A DNA stretch of 7,236 bases from assembly GCA_017546885.1 (NCBI GenBank), contig JAFYRQ010000035.1, positions 1-7,236 of the forward strand. Reading direction: 5' to 3'. Both the position numbers and the translations under genes were made by a program. This document shows, one piece after another, positions 1 through 6,566 of this stretch; the first letter of the stretch is position 1, and every line of letters starts with the position of its first letter. The notes below the pieces were generated by a model that ran no database searches, was not told the origin of the DNA, and worked only from the letters and a program-made list of their open reading frames with translations. The stretch comes from Alphaproteobacteria bacterium. GTDB lineage: Bacteria > Pseudomonadota > Alphaproteobacteria > RF32 > CAG-239.

Positions 1-38
1 AATATACTAAAGTCTGATAACCAATTAAATTGTCAATT

Positions 39-428
39 ATGAACAGAATTATTTTCTTTTTTACTGTAGTTATTTCATCACTTATTCTTTTCTCATCTTG
101 TTGCGGAAGCTGTGAGGAAAGTAACACTACTGACAATCATAACGACTCTCCTGTCGTAACATCTACGGTCGAGAGAGTTCGCTGTGCAACTGACCGTTCA
201 GGTTATTTTGCAATGTTTTTTAAGCTCGAAAATGGCTTAGTCGGTGAAGTACAATACTTCCACCATGATAATTTTGAGCTTAATCTCATTGAGGTAGGTG
301 ATGAAATCAGCTACCGAATGAGTGATGACTACACCCACTTTGAGGATTCCAATGGGAATGATTACGAAGTGGTTAAAGTTTCGCTCAAAAAACAGGATAA
401 AGATAATTCAGATTCTTATTGGAACTAA
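39..428 (+). CDS. Small predicted lipoprotein, function unknown
   Basis: The product is 129 residues from the ATG at 39; an in-frame TAA at 18-20 shows the gene is complete here. The N-terminus looks like a lipoprotein signal: Asn-Arg at residues 2-3, a hydrophobic stretch at about 4-18, then FSSC with Cys21 as the likely lipidated residue. Phe at -3 of the lipobox is less usual than Leu. Residue +2 is Cys, not Asp, so by the E. coli rule an outer-membrane location is expected. The mature part has an acidic, Ser/Thr/Asn-rich tether (about 26-42) and then a short domain that looks beta-rich (about 43-118), ending in a polar tail. Further cysteines are at 22, 25 and 49. I do not recognise the family. 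No clear Shine-Dalgarno precedes the ATG; TATACT at 3-8 could be a -10 element whose -35 lies outside the window. An in-frame TTG at 30 would add only three residues and seems less likely. Confidence 0.72.
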   Translation: MNRIIFFFTVVISSLILFSSCCGSCEESNTTDNHNDSPVVTSTVERVRCATDRSGYFAMFFKLENGLVGEVQYFHHDNFELNLIEVGDEISYRMSDDYTHFEDSNGNDYEVVKVSLKKQDKDNSDSYWN

Positions 429-454
429 TTATATAACTTTGCCATAGTTTTTCG

Positions 455-493
455 CTCCGATTCTGCCCCTCAAAGGCAGTTCGGAGTTTTTTT
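455..493 (+). terminator. Intrinsic terminator after the lipoprotein gene
   Basis: CTCCGA (455-460) pairs with TCGGAG (481-486) and CTGCC (463-467) with GGCAG (475-479), with a small internal bulge and a 7-base loop. Seven Ts follow at 487-493. It lies 26 bases after the lipoprotein stop and isolates that gene from the autotransporter. Confidence 0.9.
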
Positions 494-514
494 ATGCAAA
501 AATATACATATTTA

Positions 515-542
515 TTGATTTTGTTCGTTTTTTATATAAAAT
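515..542 (+). promoter_or_regulatory. Candidate promoter of the autotransporter gene
   Basis: TTGATT (515-520) and TAAAAT (537-542) are 16 bases apart and resemble sigma-70 -35 and -10 boxes. The same -10 hexamer occurs in the stronger promoter at 4984-5012. Transcription would start near 549, giving a leader of about 28 bases. The region is very AT-rich, so other pairings are possible. Confidence 0.45.
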
Positions 543-563
543 ATCTCTATTATTAAGTTTAAT

Positions 564-569
564 AAGGAG
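564..569 (+). promoter_or_regulatory. Ribosome binding site of the autotransporter
   Basis: AAGGAG lies 7 bases before the ATG at 577. It is one of the best Shine-Dalgarno matches in the window and fixes the autotransporter start, which also places the signal peptide exactly at the N-terminus. Confidence 0.85.
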
Positions 570-576
570 CATAATT

Positions 577-3500
577 ATGCGTAAAATCACAACATTAGCA
601 ATTTTATTGACTTCAACCTGTCTCATTTCTCCAGCAAGCGGTGTATCCGTTTATACTTTCGAAAATCTGCAAGAAGCTTTGGCCGTTTCATCAGCCGATG
701 TGGTTTTGGATATGAATGGTCAAGGTATTGATTTGAACGGAGCAACAGGAACAACAGTTACCGGCGATCAAAGTGTAACTTTTCAAAATATCGATTCTTG
801 GACCGGAACTTCTCAAAATGTCATCAATAAGGGAACTGCAGCCTTTAATAATGTCGTTTTTGAAAATAATGATGCTCTTTTAAGCGGTGGACCTGCCGGC
901 GGTGGAGGAAACATAAAAAATGACGGCGGTCATATTACCGAAATCAATAACGTAAAATTTGATAAAAATAACTCTGTTTCTCCCGAAACATTATGGGGCG
1001 GTGTTATTGACAATATCCAAGGTGGTGTTATTGATGTAATCAAAGATTCAAGCTTTACCGATAACTATGCTTATTCCGGCGGTGATTTAGCCGGAGCAGC
1101 TCCGCATGGTGGCGTTATATATAACGGAAGCAGTTATGGTAGTAACGTAGGCGGAACAATCAAACTTATTGATAATGTTGTATTTGAAAATAATGTTATG
1201 ACTTCAAAAGAAAACAATACCGGTGGAGCTCATGGTGTTGCTATCGATAACAATGAATATGGTGTTATTGAAAAAATAACAAACTCTAAATTTATCAACA
1301 ACAGAACCTATCGTACAGGTACGGAAGAAAAAGACCCAAGCTTAAATTATCACGCATCGGGCGGCGCTATGGATAATTATAACATTATCGGAGAAATATC
1401 TGATACTCTTTTCCAAGGCAACAGCGCTGAAGCCGAATCTGTGTCGGCAAGTGCAACAAGTGGTGCCATAATGAATTTATATTCAGGCGGAGAAGAGAAA
1501 GGAGCTCAAGGTCGCATCGAAAAAATTGTTAATGTCCAATTTATTGATAATTATGCTCAAAATTTAAATGGTACCGCTAATGCCGGTGGTGTTACTAATG
1601 GTAGCGGAGTTGAAGGCGGAATAGGATATATCGGAAAAATGGAAAATGTTTTATTCCAAGGTAACTATGCTAAAGGCGGAAGAAACGAAAGCGGATATAT
1701 AGGTGCCTACGGCGGAGCATTACTTAATAGCGGATATATCGGTAGTATAAGCGGAAAATTTATCAATAATTATGCTGAAAATACCAAAGAAGTATCAGGG
1801 GCTCAAGGAGGTGCAATATTTAATGCCGGAGAAAATGCCGAAATACCAATGATACAAGCAGATTTTGAAGGAAATTACCTTAAAGCCGTTAACGGCTCTG
1901 TAAGTGGCGGTGCAATAACGAACAGATCAAATGCTACTATTGATAAAATCGAAGGAAACTTTAAAGAAAATTATGTTGTTTCTCAAGCAGGCGCAAGTAA
2001 TGGCGGTGCTATTATAAATAATAGCTCTTCTATTAACGAAATAAAAGGTAACTTTACAGATAATTATGCAGAAAATATCGGAGGAAGTGCCGGCGGTGGT
2101 GCTATTAATAACAACTCAAATGGTATAATCAATAAGATTGCCGGAAATTTTGATGGCAACTCTGCAAAAACTGTCAGCAAAAATGCAAGTGGCGGTGCTA
2201 TTATAAACTGGGGAACCATTGAAGAATTAAAAGGCGATTTCACTAACAACTATGCTCAATCTACCGACGGAAACGCAGTAGGTGGCGGCTTTGTGAATAA
2301 TTACGGAAATGAAAATTCTACTTTTGGTACTTTGCAAGGCAACTTCGAAAACAATAAAGCCATAAGTGAAAACGGATATGCTCAAGGCGGTGCGATTTAT
2401 AATAAAAGCACATTAGAAAATATCTTAAACTCAAGCTTTATCAATAACTCCGTTGAAGGCAATGAAGAATCAAAAGGCGGTGCGATATATTCTGCTAAAG
2501 ATTTAACTATTACCGCAGATAATGGTTCTTCATTATTCCAAGGTAATACCGTAAACGGTGAAAGTAATGCTATTTATATGGATGGTACCGAAGATACTCC
2601 GCTTAGCCTCAATTTAACGGCTAAAAACAGCGGAACAATTACTTTTGACGATGCTATCGACGGACAATATTATGACATTAATATCAACGGAGACGAAAAC
2701 AGCAATATTACATTTAATAATGCTCTAACCGGAGTTTCAAATATGAATTTGGCAAACAACTCCGTTTTAACCCTCGGAATAAACAGTAATATTGAAGTTG
2801 AAAACTTACATCAGGCTCAAGCTGTTTCCGCAGCAATTTCAACTAAAGCCGTATCTTCCGGCAGTTCTACAATTAATGTCGATATAGAAGTCGATAAGGC
2901 AAACAACACCGTAAAATCCGGTGTAATCAATGTTGCCGGTGACATCAGCGGTAATTATAAAGTTATATTAAACTCGTTAAATCCGGAAACATTTGATGGT
3001 GCTTCAGTTGTATTCTTAAATGCTCCTAATGACACAACCGATGATACGACAATGGAAATCGCTCGTGTTATGGGCTCTCCTTATTTATGGGATATTTCCG
3101 TTGATGACAATCAAGGTTTCAGTTGGTCTGTAAGCATCAACGACAAGTTAAACCCTAACTATGACGGAAGAATGACCGCTCCGGAAGTTGTTGCTTCTAT
3201 CGGATTACATAGCGCGGCTATTGAACAAACACGCAGTGTAGTTCGAAACGTTGCAAATAAGGCGGCAAATGCACGTTCATATTGTCCCGGTTGTGGAGTT
3301 GTTACCGAAGCATGGAACGGCAAAAAACTTCACAACGTTTGGCTGTTGGCTCAAGGAGAAAATGCCAATATTGACAAACCGGTTGATATGGAAGCAAAAA
3401 TTTGGGGCATTGAAGCCGGATTTGATATGCAAAATAATATCAATCACAGTTTAGGAGCTTTTGTATCTTATCGTGATGGTGAATATGATTTGAGCGGAAA

Positions 3501-4110
3501 AGGCTCTAAAAAACATTCTACCATCGGTTCTGATATTGAAATTGACAGCTATCTTGCCGGTTTATACTATCGCTACGATAAAAATATGAACTGGTTATTT
3601 GCAACTGCTTATGTCGGAAAACAAGAAGCAAAAGCAAGTACGGATGACAATATTGCCGATTTTGAAACCGATGGTCTGGAATTTGGTGCAAGTGTTGAAG
3701 CAGGACATACCTTTGCTTTAACCGACACTCTCACCTTAGACCCGAGCATGGGAGTATATTACACCCAAGTTAATTTTGACGATGCAAGCGATAATGTCGG
3801 CAAAAAATATGAATGGGATGATATTAAACATTTAGAAATTGAAGCAGGCTTAAAACTCGAAAAGAATTTTGAATATTCAAAAGTTTATATCAAACCTAGT
3901 GTAGTTCAAACTATTACCGAAGATGATAGTGTATCAGTTACCGGTCTTAAAGATGTTAAAACCTACCATGACCAAACATTGGGACGTATTGAAATCGGCG
4001 GACGTTTAGGTATTACCGACAGTTTATACAGCTATGGATGGATTAATTATACCTTTGGCTCAAGCTACGATGCAACCGCTCTCGGACTTGGACTTAACTA
4101 TACTTGGTAA
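577..4110 (+). CDS. Autotransporter (type Va) with Pmp-like repeat passenger
   Basis: This 1177-residue protein is predicted to export its own passenger across the outer membrane through a C-terminal beta-barrel. Residues 1-22 form a Sec signal peptide (Arg-Lys, hydrophobic core, likely cleavage after Ala-Ser-Gly22). Residues about 23-860 are a Gly/Asn-rich passenger expected to fold as a beta-helix. It carries 17 FxxN motifs between residues 95 and 657 alternating with GGAI-like motifs, the two-motif pattern of chlamydial polymorphic membrane proteins. The spacing becomes regular (30-35 residues) at about 395-640. A helical segment (about 869-901) is the likely linker through the barrel pore. 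It is followed by CPGC (903-906) and a barrel domain (about 912-1177) of the usual autotransporter size. The last residues are Asn-Tyr-Thr-Trp, with the terminal aromatic expected for Bam-dependent insertion. No protease motif is seen in the passenger; adhesion is the commonest role for such proteins but is inference here. It is flanked by terminators, so it is transcribed alone. Confidence 0.93.
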   Translation: MRKITTLAILLTSTCLISPASGVSVYTFENLQEALAVSSADVVLDMNGQGIDLNGATGTTVTGDQSVTFQNIDSWTGTSQNVINKGTAAFNNVVFENNDALLSGGPAGGGGNIKNDGGHITEINNVKFDKNNSVSPETLWGGVIDNIQGGVIDVIKDSSFTDNYAYSGGDLAGAAPHGGVIYNGSSYGSNVGGTIKLIDNVVFENNVMTSKENNTGGAHGVAIDNNEYGVIEKITNSKFINNRTYRTGTEEKDPSLNYHASGGAMDNYNIIGEISDTLFQGNSAEAESVSASATSGAIMNLYSGGEEKGAQGRIEKIVNVQFIDNYAQNLNGTANAGGVTNGSGVEGGIGYIGKMENVLFQGNYAKGGRNESGYIGAYGGALLNSGYIGSISGKFINNYAENTKEVSGAQGGAIFNAGENAEIPMIQADFEGNYLKAVNGSVSGGAITNRSNATIDKIEGNFKENYVVSQAGASNGGAIINNSSSINEIKGNFTDNYAENIGGSAGGGAINNNSNGIINKIAGNFDGNSAKTVSKNASGGAIINWGTIEELKGDFTNNYAQSTDGNAVGGGFVNNYGNENSTFGTLQGNFENNKAISENGYAQGGAIYNKSTLENILNSSFINNSVEGNEESKGGAIYSAKDLTITADNGSSLFQGNTVNGESNAIYMDGTEDTPLSLNLTAKNSGTITFDDAIDGQYYDININGDENSNITFNNALTGVSNMNLANNSVLTLGINSNIEVENLHQAQAVSAAISTKAVSSGSSTINVDIEVDKANNTVKSGVINVAGDISGNYKVILNSLNPETFDGASVVFLNAPNDTTDDTTMEIARVMGSPYLWDISVDDNQGFSWSVSINDKLNPNYDGRMTAPEVVASIGLHSAAIEQTRSVVRNVANKAANARSYCPGCGVVTEAWNGKKLHNVWLLAQGENANIDKPVDMEAKIWGIEAGFDMQNNINHSLGAFVSYRDGEYDLSGKGSKKHSTIGSDIEIDSYLAGLYYRYDKNMNWLFATAYVGKQEAKASTDDNIADFETDGLEFGASVEAGHTFALTDTLTLDPSMGVYYTQVNFDDASDNVGKKYEWDDIKHLEIEAGLKLEKNFEYSKVYIKPSVVQTITEDDSVSVTGLKDVKTYHDQTLGRIEIGGRLGITDSLYSYGWINYTFGSSYDATALGLGLNYTW
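1759..2490 (+). repeat. Regular FxxN/GGAI coding repeats in the passenger
   Basis: Eight consecutive units begin at Phe395, 430, 462, 493, 525, 555, 590 and 621 (codons at 1759, 1864, 1960, 2053, 2149, 2239, 2344 and 2437). Each has the order FxxN, a short polar stretch, GGAI or GGGF, then Asn-rich turns. Some DNA is conserved exactly: the 17-base string ggcggtgctattataaa occurs at 2002-2018 and 2191-2207, 189 bases (63 codons) apart. Exchange between copies would therefore keep the reading frame. Earlier units (residues about 95-394) carry the same motifs at longer, irregular spacing. Confidence 0.85.
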
Positions 4111-4132
4111 ATCAAAAAACTTTACAAAAAAC

Positions 4133-4165
4133 AAAACTCCCGAAAATCACTTTTTCGGGAGTTTT
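4133..4165. terminator. Bidirectional terminator between convergent genes
   Basis: A perfect 14-bp stem (4133-4146 with 4152-4165, core ACTCCCG/CGGGAGT) has a 5-base loop. It starts with As and ends with Ts (to 4166), so each strand reads a hairpin followed by a U run. It lies 22 bases after the autotransporter stop and 16 bases beyond the stop of the convergent gene, so it can serve both. Confidence 0.9.
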
Positions 4166-4181
4166 TATAATCAATCCTTTT

Positions 4182-4952
4182 TTATTTATAAACGCCACCA
4201 TTGTTTTTTACAAAATCCAAGAAATTAGCGGTCATTTGTCCCTTTTCTTCTTTATAATTATCTTTGTTGTTTGTCGAATATGAAGAAGTTATTGCCTCAG
4301 TCACACTTTCTATATAGTGATCGGTTGGACGTCCGATATCTCCTCCCTCCAGTGAACGTCTGGTTCGTTGAATAACTTTTGAAAAATGGGCAACATCTTC
4401 TTCGGTAAATCCATTTTTACGTGCTTGTTGTTTAAATTTTATTTCCATTTTCAAGTTATGAGCTCTAACTTCATCAGCCGAATGAGTTTCTACTTCATAA
4501 CTCCCATCTCTTTTAACATGAGTTATTTCCGGCAACATAAACTTCCCACTATCAAAAAAACTGCAATCCAGTTTTCGTCCGTCAGGTGTTATCATATACT
4601 GACCATAGTCAAAATCTTTGCGTTTCATTTGACCATTTTTCATTTTTTCTTCTGATTTAGAAACATACGTGTAACCATTACCTAAATTATGAACTTCACT
4701 AAAGGCTCTAAAAAACATTTCATCCATTTTTTTACCGCGATATAGCGTCATAGAAGCAGCAGAATGATAAGAACTTATACTATCAGTAATGTTATAATCT
4801 TTATTCGTAATAGTATAAGTACTAGTACCTACATGATAAAGCCCATCATTATTGCTTTTAGCTTGTGCTTCATTTGCTCCGCCAAAAAGAGATAAAGCGG
4901 CAATAGCAGTCATACCGACATATTTTTTGCAATTATCCTTAAACTTTCCCAT
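4182..4952 (-). CDS. Sec-exported protein of unknown function
   Basis: The product is 256 residues from the ATG at 4952. This start is chosen because GGAG lies 6 bases upstream, a strong promoter (4984-5012) lies just before that, and the protein then begins with a regular signal peptide. That peptide has basic residues at 3-10, a hydrophobic core at about 12-25 and cleavage after Ala-Gln-Ala31. The frame stays open upstream to 5036, but that stretch covers the promoter and half of the preceding terminator. The mature protein is hydrophilic, with no second membrane segment. Its first half is rich in Tyr, Ser and Thr and looks beta-rich; a charged, probably helical part (about 160-200) contains a run of basic residues (RTRR). 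The mature part has one cysteine, in KLDCSFFD, so no internal disulfide is expected. I recognise no catalytic motif or family. A periplasmic or secreted location is inferred from the signal peptide alone. Confidence 0.78.
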   Translation of the reverse strand: MGKFKDNCKKYVGMTAIAALSLFGGANEAQAKSNNDGLYHVGTSTYTITNKDYNITDSISSYHSAASMTLYRGKKMDEMFFRAFSEVHNLGNGYTYVSKSEEKMKNGQMKRKDFDYGQYMITPDGRKLDCSFFDSGKFMLPEITHVKRDGSYEVETHSADEVRAHNLKMEIKFKQQARKNGFTEEDVAHFSKVIQRTRRSLEGGDIGRPTDHYIESVTEAITSSYSTNNKDNYKEEKGQMTANFLDFVKNNGGVYK

Positions 4953-4983
4953 AGCAAACTCCACATTTAAGATATAATATGGA

Positions 4984-5012
4984 ATTTTATCATCTTTATA
5001 CATTTTTGTCAA
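4984..5012 (-). promoter_or_regulatory. Strong sigma-70-like promoter of the exported-protein gene
   Basis: Read on the minus strand, TTGACA (5012-5007) is a perfect -35 box, followed by a 17-base spacer and TAAAAT (4989-4984), one mismatch from consensus. The start of transcription would be near 4976, leaving a leader of about 24 bases containing the GGAG site. It begins 8 bases beyond the thyA terminator. Confidence 0.82.
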
Positions 5013-5019
5013 TATATAC

Positions 5020-5052
5020 AAAAAAGAGCACGACATTGGAATGACGTGCTCT
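5020..5052 (-). terminator. Intrinsic terminator of the dfr-thyA operon
   Basis: On the minus strand AGAGCACG (5052-5045) pairs with CGTGCTCT (5032-5025). The stem continues past one T-T mismatch into a short inner helix, and the U run lies at 5025-5020. It begins 19 bases after the thyA stop. Read on the + strand there is no T run, so it works in one direction only. Confidence 0.87.
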
Positions 5053-5071
5053 ACAATTTTGTGAAATAAAC

Positions 5072-5860
5072 CTATACCGCTACGGCACCGGTAAGTTTCG
5101 GATGGCTCTGGTAGTCAACCAGTTCAAAATCCTCATACTTAAAATCATCAATATCCTTCACATCAGGATTGATTTTCATTTGCGGTAGCGCATAAGGTTC
5201 GCGTGTCAACTGCTCTGTTACTTGCTCAAAGTGATTGTTGTAAATATGAGCATTACCCAAAGTATGTACAAATTCTCCCGGTTTCAAACCGCAAACTTGG
5301 GCAATCATCATTGTCAACAATGAATAAGATGCAATATTAAACGGCACACCCAAGAACATATCACAACTGCGTTGATAAAGTTGGCAGTTAAGACGTCCGT
5401 CCGGAGTGACATCAAACTGATAAAAACAGTGGCAAGGAGGCAAAGCCATCTCGTCAATTTGCGATGGATTCCATGCGGTTACAATCAAACGTCTGTCGGT
5501 AGGATTTTTCTTAATGCGTTCAATAACATCCTTTATCTGATCGATGCCGTCAGAGTTCCAGTTACGCCATTGATGTCCGTAAACCGGTCCCAAGTTTCCG
5601 TTTTCATCGGCCCATTCGTCCCAAATATGCACATTGTTGTCGGTCAAATATTTGATATTTGTGTTACCGGACAACAGCCATATAAGTTCGTGAATAATAC
5701 CTTTGAGGAACACTTTTTTGGTTGTCACCAAAGGAAAACCTTCGCTCAAATCGAAACGCATTTGTCTGCCGAAGACTTTGCGTGCATAAACACCGGTACG
5801 ATTGTCACCGTCCTGTCCGTTCTCCATAATGTCACGGAGTAAATCTAAATACTGTTTCAT
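5072..5860 (-). CDS. thyA: Thymidylate synthase
   Basis: The product is 262 residues, close to the 264 of E. coli ThyA, and the family is recognisable end to end. The enzyme methylates dUMP to dTMP using 5,10-methylene-tetrahydrofolate, releasing dihydrofolate, in the cytoplasm. Visible functional residues (E. coli equivalent in brackets) are Arg21 (21), Glu58 (58), Trp80 (80), Tyr94 (94), catalytic Cys143 in LPPCH (146), Arg164-Ser165-Cys166-Asp167 in YQRSCD (166-169), Asn175 (177), and His205 and Tyr207 in HIY (207 and 209). The end, TGAVAV, keeps the usual hydrophobic C-terminus. AAAAGGA (5874-5868) lies 7 bases before the ATG. It follows the reductase gene by 17 bases with no promoter between them, so the two are probably co-transcribed, and a terminator follows. 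All key residues are present, so it should be active. Confidence 0.98.
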   Translation of the reverse strand: MKQYLDLLRDIMENGQDGDNRTGVYARKVFGRQMRFDLSEGFPLVTTKKVFLKGIIHELIWLLSGNTNIKYLTDNNVHIWDEWADENGNLGPVYGHQWRNWNSDGIDQIKDVIERIKKNPTDRRLIVTAWNPSQIDEMALPPCHCFYQFDVTPDGRLNCQLYQRSCDMFLGVPFNIASYSLLTMMIAQVCGLKPGEFVHTLGNAHIYNNHFEQVTEQLTREPYALPQMKINPDVKDIDDFKYEDFELVDYQSHPKLTGAVAV

Positions 5861-5877
5861 ACTTTCATCCTTTTAAG

Positions 5878-6447
5878 TTAAACATTAGTAATTGCTAAAA
5901 TAATATGTTTTAAAACTTCTTGCTCAACAAATTCGCCCTTGCGAACAAATACACGAGTTGAAATATTGTCCAAATCAAAATCGGGAATAAGTTGACGATA
6001 ATTTTTATTAAGACTTTCAATCGAAGGAGTTATATCAACTTTTTGACCTTCCAAACCTGCTTTTAATTCCCCTTTATAAACACAATCCACCACAATTTCC
6101 GGCATAAGTTTCGAGCTTCCGGTCATAAAAAGCTTATATACCGAAGCACCGCCGGATATATACAAATCTTCTTCAAAATCTTTGAAAAAATTGACATCGT
6201 TCACGACAAAATGATGTTCTTTATCGCTCACTTCATATTCTTCATCTAATGTCAAAACATAAATATTGCGGTTAGGCAAAGTACGATTAGGAAAACTTTC
6301 GTAAGTTGTTTGTCCCGCAACCAAATTTTTGCCCTCGGTAATACGGCGAAAACGTTGAAAATCTGACTTTACGTGCCAAGGAATTTCAGAACCTATACCG
6401 ATAATATTATCGCCTTCATGACGACACCAAACCGCAACTTTTGTCAT
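5878..6447 (-). CDS. Divergent dihydrofolate reductase
   Basis: Dihydrofolate reductase reduces the dihydrofolate made by thymidylate synthase back to tetrahydrofolate. Family signs in this 189-residue protein are IGIGSEIPWHVKSD (residues 16-29; Trp24 and Asp29 match E. coli Trp22 and catalytic Asp27), LPNR (57-60; Arg60 matches Arg57, which binds the folate glutamate) and SGGASVY (98-104, the Gly-Gly cofactor turn). Several usual residues appear changed in my hand alignment: Arg44 to Gln46, Arg98 to Ser102, Ala7 to Trp7 and Thr113 to Asp121. The segment before the Met20 loop is about 2 residues longer. The protein is 30 residues longer than E. coli FolA, about half of the excess being a hydrophobic-ended C-terminal tail after the last recognisable strand. 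The start at 6447 has only a weak upstream GAAAG, but a promoter lies 31 bases before it. The thyA partner 17 bases downstream strongly supports the role. I leave the symbol blank because it could be called folA or dfrA. Confidence 0.9.
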   Translation of the reverse strand: MTKVAVWCRHEGDNIIGIGSEIPWHVKSDFQRFRRITEGKNLVAGQTTYESFPNRTLPNRNIYVLTLDEEYEVSDKEHHFVVNDVNFFKDFEEDLYISGGASVYKLFMTGSSKLMPEIVVDCVYKGELKAGLEGQKVDITPSIESLNKNYRQLIPDFDLDNISTRVFVRKGEFVEQEVLKHIILAITNV

Positions 6448-6478
6448 ATCAATACTTTCATTTATAAAAACTGAAGAG

Positions 6479-6506
6479 ATAATAACACTATATTTTCATG
6501 GTGCAA
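6479..6506 (-). promoter_or_regulatory. Candidate promoter of the dfr-thyA operon
   Basis: On the minus strand TTGCAC (6506-6501) and TATTAT (6484-6479) are 16 bases apart. The leader to the reductase ATG would be about 24 bases. The -35 box lies inside one arm of the inverted repeat 6501-6528, so a protein or hairpin there could affect it. Confidence 0.5.
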
Positions 6507-6555
6507 GCATTACCGAAAAGTCTTGCACAAAGTTATGACCTTTTGTTGCATAACT
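6501..6555. repeat. Two adjacent 7-bp inverted repeats in the gap
   Basis: GTGCAAG (6501-6507) is matched by CTTGCAC (6522-6528) across 14 bases, and AGTTATG (6531-6537) by CATAACT (6549-6555) across 11 bases. They lie between the ankyrin stop and the reductase leader, and the first covers the -35 box. Neither has a T run on either strand, so neither is a standard intrinsic terminator. They may be operator sites or weak transcript hairpins; the pairing is seen, the function is not. Confidence 0.5.
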
Positions 6556-6566
6556 AAAATACTCTT

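Noticed and set aside
577..642. Cys15 in the autotransporter signal peptide as a lipidation site
   Set aside because: The residues before it (Thr-Ser-Thr) lack the Leu/Val/Ile expected at -3, and a regular Ala-Ser-Gly cleavage site follows.
1759..2490. CRISPR-like array
   Set aside because: The periodic DNA is in-frame protein-coding repeat with diverged units, not short identical repeats with unique spacers.
4386..4655. Hydrophobic, Phe-rich open frame on the + strand opposite the exported-protein gene
   Set aside because: It is entirely antisense to a gene with promoter, ribosome site and signal peptide; the Phe-rich character comes from reading A-rich codons in reverse.
4953..5036. Upstream extension of the exported protein to an ATG at 5036
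   Set aside because: The extension covers the promoter (4984-5012) and half of the thyA terminator, and would bury a normal signal peptide inside the protein. The ATG at 4952 has its own GGAG site.
5372..5842. Open frame of 156 codons on the + strand opposite thyA
   Set aside because: It lies wholly inside the thyA gene on the other strand, has no recognisable protein features, and is best explained as a by-product of thyA coding.
6501..6555. Intrinsic terminator of the ankyrin gene
   Set aside because: The two dyads have 7-bp stems with 14- and 11-base loops and no T run on either strand, so they are listed as inverted repeats only.
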